Shown in pieces: positions 1 through 5,585 of a DNA stretch of 5,585 nucleotides. The stretch's first letter is position 1. Each line of letters begins with the position of its first letter. A program made the position numbers and the translations under genes. Source of the DNA: Acidimicrobiales bacterium (GTDB lineage: Bacteria; Actinomycetota; Acidimicrobiia; Acidimicrobiales; Poriferisodalaceae); the NCBI GenBank assembly GCA_030749275.1, contig JASMKJ010000317.1:1-5585 (forward strand), read 5' to 3'. The notes beneath the pieces were generated by a model that saw nothing but the letters and a program-made list of their open reading frames with translations, did not search any database and had not been told where the DNA came from.

Positions 1-1
1 G

Positions 2-73
2 GGCGAAGTGAGTGCTCCAAATTTTCTGACTCGAGTTCATGACGACACCGCCATGCAGTTCGGTGCGTGGTGA
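2..73 (+). CDS. C-terminal tail of an unidentified protein (5' truncated by window edge)
   Basis: The frame starting at base 2 is open from the window edge to a TGA at 71-73 and gives 23 residues ending in MQFGAW. Support for it being a real gene end is its position. Its stop overlaps a downstream start in the arrangement GTGA, the common four-base coupling of adjacent operon genes. The tail is too short to assign to a family, and I do not recognise it. The frame starting at base 1 is also open at the edge but stops at 40-42, so it is a weaker candidate for the upstream gene. Confidence 0.42.
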   Translation, partial: GEVSAPNFLTRVHDDTAMQFGAW

Positions 74-879
74 CGTCACAAGCAGAACAGCCTGCAAACC
101 CGACTCGGCTTGTGAATCTGAATCGCGGCACTAGCTCAACCAGTTGGACCTTGACAGTGACGGACTCGATCGCAGGGGCGACAGGAACCCTTCATGGAGG
201 TTGTGGGTTGGCCGCTGCCGCCGCCGCGTTGGAATTGGCAACAGGCAGGGAGATCGCTTACATCTCAGGCCAATTCCTCGCGCGTGCGCCAGTGGAGTCC
301 GAAGTGGTTCTAGAGGTGGAGGAGTCTGTGGTGGGCAACAAAATCACCCAAGCCGCCGTGACGTGCCGGCTAGGGGACATCATGGTGCTTCGGGCGGCGG
401 CCGCGCTGGGAGGACATGAACTAAACATGGACCGCCAGTGGCTTACAGCTCCGTCCGTGCCGGGCCCTGAATCCTGTCCAAAGCGTGGGCCGACGTCTCT
501 GTCCGGCAGGTCGTTTAACGATTTTGCCGATATCAGAGTGGCATCCCAGCAACCCGGTGACAGAGTTGTGTGTTATTGGGCGCGTCTCGAGGGCACGCTC
601 GCGTCCACGCGGCAAGGTTTGATTGCGCTGGCCGACCTGCTACCAAGCGGAATGAGAGTGAGTCTTGACACCGGATTCCGGGGCTCGAGTTTGGATCACT
701 CGGTGCGCCTGGTCGCATCCGAAAAGAGTGAATGGGTTCTGTTGTGCATTCAGTCCGCTGCAGTCCAACACAGTGTCGGCCACGGCAACGTGGAGATCTA
801 CTCCCAAAGCGGGACGCTCCTTGCTCTTGGGAGCCAGTCGTTTGCAATATCGTCAATCACTGGTGCCTTAGATCGCTAG
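67..879 (+). CDS. Acyl-CoA thioesterase, TesB-like double-hotdog protein
   Basis: Predicted to hydrolyse acyl-CoA to free acid and CoA in the cytoplasm. The 270-residue protein has two hotdog halves. The first, about residues 40-116, opens with LHGGCGLAAA. The second, about 170-262, carries SLDHSV and SEWVLL, matching the TesB C-terminal pattern (DHSMWFHRPF...NEWLLY in E. coli TesB from memory). Residues aligning with the TesB Asp-Thr-Gln active site appear to be D190 (ALADLLP), S208 (just before LDHSV) and Q257 (GSQSF), so the triad is kept with Ser for Thr. The usual FHRP stretch after DHS is degenerate. Start: GTG at 67 and GTG at 70 are adjacent. The second overlaps the upstream stop as GTGA and is equally or more likely; neither has a strong Shine-Dalgarno. 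It is followed after 23 nt by the DUF1330 gene, probably on the same transcript. The exact acyl substrate cannot be told from sequence. Confidence 0.85.
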   Translation: MVTSQAEQPANPTRLVNLNRGTSSTSWTLTVTDSIAGATGTLHGGCGLAAAAAALELATGREIAYISGQFLARAPVESEVVLEVEESVVGNKITQAAVTCRLGDIMVLRAAAALGGHELNMDRQWLTAPSVPGPESCPKRGPTSLSGRSFNDFADIRVASQQPGDRVVCYWARLEGTLASTRQGLIALADLLPSGMRVSLDTGFRGSSLDHSVRLVASEKSEWVLLCIQSAAVQHSVGHGNVEIYSQSGTLLALGSQSFAISSITGALDR

Positions 880-890
880 GGGAGTGAGAA

Positions 891-895
891 AGGAG
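891..895 (+). promoter_or_regulatory. Shine-Dalgarno of the DUF1330 gene
   Basis: AGGAG lies 7 nt before the ATG at 903. It fixes that start and shows independent translation initiation after the thioesterase stop at 877-879. Confidence 0.75.
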
Positions 896-902
896 CGCAA
901 CG

Positions 903-1187
903 ATGAGTGCGTACGTCGTATTTCAAGGTGATATTGAAGACCTCGCAGGTTACGAGGAGTACAAAATCCTGGCAGCGGAGTCAGTTGACGCGCATGGCGG
1001 TACATATCTTGTCAGAGGCGGCCCTTGGGTTTCTTTCGAGGGCGAGCCCCCTCCATCAAGGAATGTGATCATTCGCTTTCCCACTATGGAAGCTGCACAG
1101 AATTGGTACAACAGCGAAAGCTATGCCCAGGCCCGGCCATTACGACAGGCGGCGAGCACTGGCGCGCTATACGTGATCGAAGGGTAA
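903..1187 (+). CDS. DUF1330 family protein (small dimeric alpha/beta-barrel type)
   Basis: The 94-residue protein matches the DUF1330 pattern throughout: YVVFQGDIEDLAGYEEYK at the N-terminus, HGGTYLVRGG in the middle (about 31-40), then PPSRNVIIRFP (50-60), the motif NWYNSESYAQARPLR (67-81) and a terminal YVIEG. Family members fold as ferredoxin-like barrels. They often sit beside catabolic genes, but no reaction is established for the family as a whole. Length is typical and complete. The start is set by an AGGAG 7 nt upstream. It is the last gene of the rightward set and ends 12 nt from the converging SDR stop. Its link to acyl-CoA breakdown is inferred only from its neighbour. Confidence 0.9.
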   Translation: MSAYVVFQGDIEDLAGYEEYKILAAESVDAHGGTYLVRGGPWVSFEGEPPPSRNVIIRFPTMEAAQNWYNSESYAQARPLRQAASTGALYVIEG

Positions 1188-1199
1188 ATCTGCTGGGAG

Positions 1200-1946
1200 T
1201 CAACCTCGACCGACAAACGGCATTTCATTAGCCATTATTGTCATTTGCAAAATATTTGCGTCAGGTGGCAACTCAGCCATCAAGGCAACGGCCTCTCCGA
1301 CGTTCTCAACGCTCATCGTCGCTTCAGGCATAGTTTCACCATTGGGTTGCAGCACCCCAGCGCTCATTTGAGCAGTGAGCGGTGTAGCAGCATTTCCTAT
1401 GTCAATTTGGCCGACTGTGATGCCAAAAGGGCGACCTTCAAGTGAGAGGGCTTTAGTGAGACCAGTTACGGCGTGCTTGGTGGCGGTGTACGGGGTCGAA
1501 AACGGGCGAGGGGTCTGAGCTGAAACTGAACCGTTGTTAATGATCCGTCCTCCGGTTGGGGCCTGCAACTTCATCTGCCGAAAGGCCGCACGGGAGCAGA
1601 GCCATGAAGCAGTCAAATTTATATCCACCACTTCGTTCCACATTTCTACGGGCACGTCCTCTATCGGTATGGGTGGTGCGCCGATACCGGCATTATTGAA
1701 GAGCAGGTCAACTCTCCCAAACGACTCAACAGTTTCGGCGAACAACTGATCGACGGAAGACGGATTTGATACATCTGCAACGACAGCCCTATTTCGGTCG
1801 TCCAACATTGCTGACACCGTCTCCAAAGGCTCAAGTCGACGACCACAAATAACTGTGTTCCAACCCCTTTGGTTGAGAGCAACAGCAGCAGCAGCGCCGA
1901 CACCGGTTCCGCCACCTGTGATAACTGCAACACGGTCTTGGTCCAT
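1200..1946 (-). CDS. SDR family oxidoreductase, NAD(P)-dependent
   Basis: Classical short-chain dehydrogenase/reductase, 248 residues from the ATG at 1946. The Rossmann motif TGGGTGVG is at residues 10-17 and NNAG at 84-87. The structural Asn is in DINLTA (about 110), and the catalytic Ser140, Tyr153 and Lys157 are in GSVSAQ...YTATK. The GRR after the second strand (35-37) suggests NADP(H), which is inference. The C-terminus, MANEMPFVGRG, is characteristic of one SDR subgroup whose substrates are mostly unassigned. It probably interconverts a hydroxyl and a keto group of a pathway intermediate. Start: the open frame extends to 2000, inside glnS, but homology begins near the ATG at 1946. A TTG at 1955 has better spacing (5 nt) to an AAGGGGG at 1961-1967 and would add three residues. 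It is the last gene of the leftward operon, immediately after glnS. Confidence 0.92.
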   Translation of the reverse strand: MDQDRVAVITGGGTGVGAAAAVALNQRGWNTVICGRRLEPLETVSAMLDDRNRAVVADVSNPSSVDQLFAETVESFGRVDLLFNNAGIGAPPIPIEDVPVEMWNEVVDINLTASWLCSRAAFRQMKLQAPTGGRIINNGSVSAQTPRPFSTPYTATKHAVTGLTKALSLEGRPFGITVGQIDIGNAATPLTAQMSAGVLQPNGETMPEATMSVENVGEAVALMAELPPDANILQMTIMANEMPFVGRG

Positions 1947-1956
1947 ACTGGGCAAC

Positions 1957-3684
1957 TTAACCCCCTTGTGTTTGCTTCTGAAGGCGTGCCCATTCGTCAC
2001 GTAAGCCGACAGTCCGATGAAAGTAGTGCTCTAACGTCGCATCTGCGGCGAAATACCCGAGACGTTCAAACTGTACGACCTCATTCGTTGCGACGTCAGC
2101 AAGAGATTTTTCGAACTTACAGTTCTCAATGAGCTCCATCGACGAAGAACTGAGATCGTCAAGGGCATCACCGGTAGCCGCCCCGGGAACGGCCTCAGCA
2201 AACAAGCGATCGTACAAAGCCGCCGAACCGTCAATGGCGTTATTCGCGTCGACCCAGTGGATCGTCGATTTCACCTTCCGGCCATCAGGGGCTGCTCCAC
2301 CGGCTGTCTCGGGGTCGTAAGTGCAGTGAACCTCGATGGGTTTGCCGTCACTGTCGCAGATGGCTCCTGTGCACGTGACCAGATAACCGCCCCGTAACCT
2401 GACTTCCTGTCCAGGCGACAGCCGAAAATATTTAGGGGGCGGCTCCAGCCTAAAATCGTCCTCCTCTATCCAAAGTTCCCCGCTAAAGGAAACTTCTCGG
2501 ACACCGTCGGCCTCATTTTCGGGATTATTCGGCAATGTCCTAAATTCGGTGCGCGGGCAATCTGAATCATCAGTAGGCCAATTGGTGATGATGAGCTTCA
2601 GGGGCCGCAATACGGCCATCCTCCGCTGAGCTGTTGAGTTCAGTTCAGAGCGCACGAATGATTCGAGAAGCTCTATATCGTGGCGGGAATTTGTTCGGGA
2701 TACTCCGATGAACGCGCAAAACGCCCGAATTGCTGCGGGTGGATAGCCGCGACGCCTGAGAGCCCGAAGAGTTGGAAGCCGTGGGTCGTCCCAACCGTTG
2801 ACGTGGTGACCCTCGACTAATTCCTTCAGTTTTCGTTTTGATGTGACGGTATAGGTGAACTCAAGGCGGGCAAATTCCGTTTGGTAGGGGGCCGGTTCGT
2901 CAAGGGGTAGTTGTTGGAGATACCAGTCATACAAGGCCCGATTGTCCGAAAACTCCAGGCTGCACAAAGAGTGGGTGACGCCTTCTATGGCATCACCCTG
3001 CCCGTGAGCCCAATCGTAACTTGGGTAAACTTTCCATTGATTCCCGGTTCGATAGTGATCCTTGAAGCGAATCCTGTACATGACCGGATCCCTCATCTGC
3101 ATGTTCTCGTGCTGCATGTCGATCTTTGCTCGGAGAACCCTCGATCCCTCGGCAAATTTGCCGTCTCTCATTCCTCGAAATAGGGCAAGGTTCTCTTGTG
3201 CTGTCCTGTCTCGAAACGGACTCTCTATGCCCGGCTTGCCGAAGCCGCCCCGCTGATCCGCAATAGTCTCAGCTGGCTGATCATCTACATACGCCAGGCC
3301 TCTTGAAATAAATAGTTCTGCCCACTCATAAAGCTGATCGAAATAATCGGAGGAGTGCTTAAGCGCGTCAGGTGAAAAGCCAAGCCACTCAATATCTTGG
3401 ACTATCGCATCGACAAAGCTCTGGTCCTCCGTTGTCGGGTTGGTGTCATCCAGCCTGAGTGTGCAACTGCCACCATTTTCGCGAGCTATCGAAAAGTCCA
3501 AAACGATTGCTTTTGCGTGACCTATATGGAGGTAGCCATTGGGTTCGGGTGGAAATCTCGTTTGAACTCGGCCTCCAAAACGGCCGCTCTTGCCGTCTTC
3601 TTCTACCAAGTCCCTTACAAAATCAGAGCGTGGCGGATCGGTGGTCTCATCTTGATTAAGCGAATTTTGCGTCAAATTGGACAC
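1957..3684 (-). CDS. glnS: Glutaminyl-tRNA synthetase (GlnRS)
   Basis: Attaches glutamine to tRNA-Gln using ATP; cytoplasmic class I enzyme. The 575-residue protein aligns end to end with E. coli GlnRS as remembered (about 554 residues). PPEPNGYLHIGH, with the HIGH motif at 53-56, is followed by LRLDDTNP (77-83), SSDYFDQLYEWA (111-122), RAKIDM (185-190) and RDPVMYRI (198-205). YDWAHGQGDAIEGVTHSL at 223-240 contains the Tyr that contacts the glutamine side chain in E. coli. The KMSKS-type loop is VTSKRKL (280-286), with Thr where E. coli has Met. The C-terminal beta-barrel anticodon-binding domains run from about 355, with FSGELWIE, DGRKVKSTIHWV and the closing HRTVGLRDEWARL. I see no YqeY-like extension and no frameshift. 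Start is a GTG with only a weak ribosome site, 26 nt after the SCO6745-like stop. In bacteria without GlnRS, Gln-tRNA is made through GatCAB; whether this organism also has that route is not visible here. Confidence 0.96.
   Translation of the reverse strand: MSNLTQNSLNQDETTDPPRSDFVRDLVEEDGKSGRFGGRVQTRFPPEPNGYLHIGHAKAIVLDFSIARENGGSCTLRLDDTNPTTEDQSFVDAIVQDIEWLGFSPDALKHSSDYFDQLYEWAELFISRGLAYVDDQPAETIADQRGGFGKPGIESPFRDRTAQENLALFRGMRDGKFAEGSRVLRAKIDMQHENMQMRDPVMYRIRFKDHYRTGNQWKVYPSYDWAHGQGDAIEGVTHSLCSLEFSDNRALYDWYLQQLPLDEPAPYQTEFARLEFTYTVTSKRKLKELVEGHHVNGWDDPRLPTLRALRRRGYPPAAIRAFCAFIGVSRTNSRHDIELLESFVRSELNSTAQRRMAVLRPLKLIITNWPTDDSDCPRTEFRTLPNNPENEADGVREVSFSGELWIEEDDFRLEPPPKYFRLSPGQEVRLRGGYLVTCTGAICDSDGKPIEVHCTYDPETAGGAAPDGRKVKSTIHWVDANNAIDGSAALYDRLFAEAVPGAATGDALDDLSSSSMELIENCKFEKSLADVATNEVVQFERLGYFAADATLEHYFHRTVGLRDEWARLQKQTQGG
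1961..1967 (-). promoter_or_regulatory. Shine-Dalgarno-like site for the SDR, embedded in the glnS 3' end
   Basis: On the minus strand AAGGGGG is part of the last glnS codons, just before the TAA at 1959-1957. It lies 5 nt from a TTG (1955) and 14 nt from the ATG (1946), so it favours the TTG or an unusually wide spacing to the ATG. Its location implies that SDR translation is tied to completion of glnS. Confidence 0.5.
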
Positions 3685-3710
3685 CGCTCGTCTTCGAAAC
3701 TGTCCCCAAG

Positions 3711-4604
3711 TTACCCTGATTCCCCGCTCGAGGCAGCGTCTAATTGGCCTAAATGCTTCGGGGGCCAGCTTCCCGGGACTACTTGCGTTCGGACTAAAAA
3801 GCTTGCCGTTTTCTCCAACATAGCGAGAATTTTGTGCGCCGTTTCATCGTCAAAAACCGAAGCTAGGGGCAAACATCCGTTGTCGGTGTCAAGCTCGATC
3901 TGTTTGCGCTGCCGGCGGCCCGTTGCCGTATGTCGCCCGTCGTTGTCCAACCAACCTCTATCAACCAGAATTGCCGCCTCCGCGCCCCACTCTTCTGCGG
4001 TCCAACCACGAATTTTCTGAATGATCTCTGGTGTTCCTCGACCATCGGCCGCCATAAGTAGGTGACACCCCAAACCGGACACAGCCGCTGATCGCAAAGC
4101 TTGATTGTGGGAATCGAATCTATATTCGCGAAGCAACGTCGACGAATGCCACAACGCCATAAGTGGGGGATTTGGCCACTCTTCCCCGGCCCACGCGGCG
4201 AAGAGTGGCCTATCGGTGCTATCTAACGTGGAGAGCCCAGATCTCAGGGCGTCGGTCAACTCGACAAAATCATCGCCGAAGTCATAGTCCTGGAAGATGC
4301 GAGATAGTGCTTCTTCGACGAGTTGGAGATGCAACGCTCGTGTTTGTCGAGGATCGAGAATTTCCCAACAACTTGGTACAGCACGTTCAACCATTCGCGG
4401 GGCGAAGTTATAGAAGACCTCCGTTACTTGTTGTGCTGACGCGGGGCCCAAAGGAGCAGATCGATAGGCGAAATATGCGTGCCACCAACCGTTGTACCCA
4501 GCGTCGTTGAAGCGGGTGATTTCTTCAGCGTAATAACTGCACGAGTGCAGCGGTTCGGCCACGCGCGCGAACTGTCTCACCAAGTCGCCACGAGAAGTCT
4601 TCAT
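3711..4604 (-). CDS. SCO6745-like protein (predicted helix-turn-helix family, function unknown)
   Basis: 297 residues from the ATG at 4604. Recognised by a pattern I associate with the SCO6745/SalK-type family of actinomycetes: EPLHSCSYYAEE near residue 17, then a strongly conserved-looking AYFAYRSAPLGPAS at 43-56, NFAPRMVERAVP (66-77), ALWHSSTLLREYRFDSHNQAL (150-170) and RGWTAEEW (199-206). The last motif starts a winged-helix-like C-terminal region with RGWLDNDGRHTATGR. The family is annotated as helix-turn-helix-like, but no DNA target or reaction is established to my knowledge. The conserved Trp/His/Arg motif in the middle would also suit ligand binding. The open frame reaches 4679, but the first 25 residues would overlap the cupin, and the ATG at 4604 lies only 7 nt after the cupin stop. 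No Shine-Dalgarno is evident, so translation may depend on coupling. Followed after 26 nt by glnS. Confidence 0.8.
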   Translation of the reverse strand: MKTSRGDLVRQFARVAEPLHSCSYYAEEITRFNDAGYNGWWHAYFAYRSAPLGPASAQQVTEVFYNFAPRMVERAVPSCWEILDPRQTRALHLQLVEEALSRIFQDYDFGDDFVELTDALRSGLSTLDSTDRPLFAAWAGEEWPNPPLMALWHSSTLLREYRFDSHNQALRSAAVSGLGCHLLMAADGRGTPEIIQKIRGWTAEEWGAEAAILVDRGWLDNDGRHTATGRRQRKQIELDTDNGCLPLASVFDDETAHKILAMLEKTASFLVRTQVVPGSWPPKHLGQLDAASSGESG

Positions 4605-4611
4605 CGTTGTG

Positions 4612-5052
4612 CTATTTCGCTGCGGCTTGTTTTCGTAATCCCCGCCTGAAATCTTCAACAGCGGAAATGCGGTCAACACGGAGCTCGTGGTCGTAGGTCT
4701 CCCAGATATTCCCCTCTATGGAGGTCATAGACAACAAGATGACGGCACCCTCGGGCCCTCCTGCCTCTATGTGCGCTTCATCACCGCCGTGGCTGGTATA
4801 GGTGCCCGCTTCGCGTCTATCGACCAGTTCCCCCGGATCATCGACCTTGTAGATTATATGTTCACCTTCCAAGACCAGGGTTTTGACCGGCCCGATGTGG
4901 CGATGGGGCACACAACTGACCCCGGGGTCAAACTTCATTAACATTTCAACGGATCCGTCCTTGTCATCGACCTCGAGGACGTAGTAGTAGAGGCCGTCGA
5001 AACCTGGAAACTGAATCCAGTTGACCGTAGATGCAAGTGTTTTTGGTGTCAT
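4612..5052 (-). CDS. Small single-domain cupin protein, DAD-like
   Basis: 146 residues from the ATG at 5052. One cupin barrel is visible. Motif 1 is PGVSCVPHRHIGPVKTLVLEGE with His50 and His52; motif 2 is around GDEAHIEAGG with His94. This gives three likely metal ligands. The usual fourth ligand, Glu (or His in 2,4'-dihydroxyacetophenone dioxygenase-like cupins, from memory), is Lys57. The surrounding HRHxGPV...LEGE pattern resembles those dioxygenase-like cupins. An oxygenolytic, isomerase or simple binding role is possible and not decided. Starts: the ATG at 5052 has AGGA 5 nt upstream. An in-frame ATG at 5097, one base after the acyl-CoA dehydrogenase stop, would add 15 residues. A GTG at 5151 overlaps that gene by over 50 nt and is unlikely. 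It stops with TAG, 7 nt before the SCO6745-like start. Confidence 0.85.
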   Translation of the reverse strand: MTPKTLASTVNWIQFPGFDGLYYYVLEVDDKDGSVEMLMKFDPGVSCVPHRHIGPVKTLVLEGEHIIYKVDDPGELVDRREAGTYTSHGGDEAHIEAGGPEGAVILLSMTSIEGNIWETYDHELRVDRISAVEDFRRGLRKQAAAK

Positions 5053-5057
5053 CTCAA

Positions 5058-5061
5058 TCCT
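5058..5061 (-). promoter_or_regulatory. Shine-Dalgarno favouring the 5052 start of the cupin
   Basis: AGGA on the minus strand, 5 nt before the ATG at 5052. No comparable site precedes the ATG at 5097, where the nearest purine run is about 17 nt away. Confidence 0.5.
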
Positions 5062-5098
5062 GTCGATGGGGCTTCGTTCACATGGAAACAGATCCATC

Positions 5099-5585
5099 TT
5101 ATTCGTCGAGGTTTCCCTTGGGTTCTTTGGGAAGACCCAGAACCCGTTCACCTATTATGTTTTTCTGAATTTCGTCAGTGCCCCCGGCGATTGACTGCGC
5201 TGGTGTTGAGACGAGGACCTCCGCTATTAGCTGGTGTGGCGTCGCGCTAGCACCGTTGAGCACGCCGTGGGTGCCAAGAATCGCTGAATGGGCAAGAGCA
5301 CTCTTCTTCGCAGTGAGGCTCATGTTCAGTTTTGCCACAGATCCTTCGGGGCCCGGGGGCCGCCCTGCGCGTCGAGCGGCACTTGCCCTCTTGGTAGTCC
5401 AAATAGATGTGCGGCGAAGTCCTTCTATTTCCGCCACGAAGTTTCGGACAACAGGATCGTTTTGCCTGTCTAGGCTCCGAGCTTGCGGAAGGACCAACTT
5501 CGGTCGGCCAGCGCGTTGGGGATACCAGCTATATGTTGAGAAGTATTCGTCTGCCTCCCGTTTCGAATCCTTAACTAGGGGGCTC
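5099..5585 (-). CDS. Acyl-CoA dehydrogenase, C-terminal part (N-terminus beyond the right edge)
   Basis: FAD-dependent alpha,beta-dehydrogenation of an acyl-CoA. The last 161 residues are visible and the frame runs through the right edge without a stop. The TTG at 5497 is an internal leucine, not a start. Just inside the edge is ADEYFSTYSWYPQRAGRPK, followed by DPVVRNFVAEIEGLR, GRPPGPEGSVAKL (about 75-87) and the closing SIAGGTDEIQKNIIGERVLGLP (131-152). These belong to the C-terminal helical domain of the branch of this superfamily common in actinobacterial FadE-type and environmental catabolic gene sets. At the position of the medium-chain enzyme's catalytic Glu (YEGT) this protein has Gly (AGGT). 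In this branch the base can lie elsewhere or in a partner subunit. First visible gene of the leftward operon; its stop is 1 nt from one possible cupin start and 46 nt from the preferred one. Confidence 0.93.
   Translation of the reverse strand, partial: SPLVKDSKREADEYFSTYSWYPQRAGRPKLVLPQARSLDRQNDPVVRNFVAEIEGLRRTSIWTTKRASAARRAGRPPGPEGSVAKLNMSLTAKKSALAHSAILGTHGVLNGASATPHQLIAEVLVSTPAQSIAGGTDEIQKNIIGERVLGLPKEPKGNLDE

Noticed and set aside
533..856. A 107-codon open frame on the minus strand opposite the thioesterase
   Set aside because: Its translation is Arg/Pro/Ser-rich without family features, and it lies wholly within a well-supported gene.
3397..4020. A 207-codon open frame on the plus strand across the glnS / SCO6745-like junction
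   Set aside because: It is antisense to two clearly homologous genes, and its translation is rich in Ser/Arg/Cys with no recognisable motif. It is open because of the codon pattern of the opposite strand.
4163..4510. A 115-codon open frame on the plus strand opposite the SCO6745-like gene
   Set aside because: Arg-rich shadow translation with no ribosome site or motif; the opposite strand carries the family pattern.
4605..4679. 25-residue N-terminal extension of the SCO6745-like protein
   Set aside because: It would overlap the cupin 3' end by more than 60 nt and has no family-like sequence; the ATG at 4604 right after the cupin stop is the better start.
5345..5368. GC-rich near-palindrome (gggcccgggggcc region) that could be a hairpin or terminator
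   Set aside because: It encodes the conserved GRPPGPEG stretch of the acyl-CoA dehydrogenase and has no following T-run, so coding constraint explains it.
5495..5497. TTG as the start codon of a short 132-residue acyl-CoA dehydrogenase
   Set aside because: The frame continues upstream to the window edge with conserved residues (YSWYPQRAG), so the codon is internal and the gene is truncated by the window.

Overview
The window is bacterial and almost fully coding. It holds two gene sets that converge near position 1190. The protein families (acyl-CoA dehydrogenase of the 'WYPQRAG / GERVLGLP' type, double-hotdog acyl-CoA thioesterase, 'MPFVGRG'-ended SDR, DUF1330, small cupin, SCO6745-like protein) are typical of acyl-CoA and xenobiotic or terpenoid/steroid-type catabolic regions of environmental Actinobacteria and some Proteobacteria. 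A hand count over a few lines gives about 52% GC, with frequent GTG/TTG starts. SCO6745-like proteins lean towards actinomycetes, while a stand-alone glutaminyl-tRNA synthetase (GlnRS) is not the rule there. I therefore leave the phylum open; an uncultured actinobacterium or a proteobacterium are both possible.

Plus strand, 1-1187: the last 23 codons of an unidentified gene run into an acyl-CoA thioesterase through a GTGA start/stop overlap. The thioesterase is followed after 23 nt by a DUF1330 protein with a good Shine-Dalgarno. This looks like the 3' end of a rightward operon.

Minus strand, 5585 to 1200 (read right to left): an acyl-CoA dehydrogenase whose N-terminus is beyond the right edge, a small cupin, an SCO6745-like protein of unknown function, a full-length GlnRS (glnS), and an SDR oxidoreductase. 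The gaps are a few nt to about 46 nt, and the ribosome-binding site of the SDR lies inside the last codons of glnS. This reads as one leftward transcription unit whose promoter is outside the window.

The genes other than glnS fit handling of CoA-bound or aromatic/alicyclic substrates: dehydrogenation of acyl-CoA, a possible cupin oxygenase or isomerase step, an alcohol/ketone redox step by the SDR, and CoA release by the thioesterase. The order of steps is inference. The main oddity is a complete, apparently functional GlnRS gene in the middle of this catabolic-looking operon, directly after an SCO6745-like gene. I see no RNA gene, CRISPR array, insertion sequence, clear repeat or convincing terminator. 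No gene-free stretch exceeds 300 bases; the longest non-coding gap is about 46 nt, if the cupin starts at 5052.
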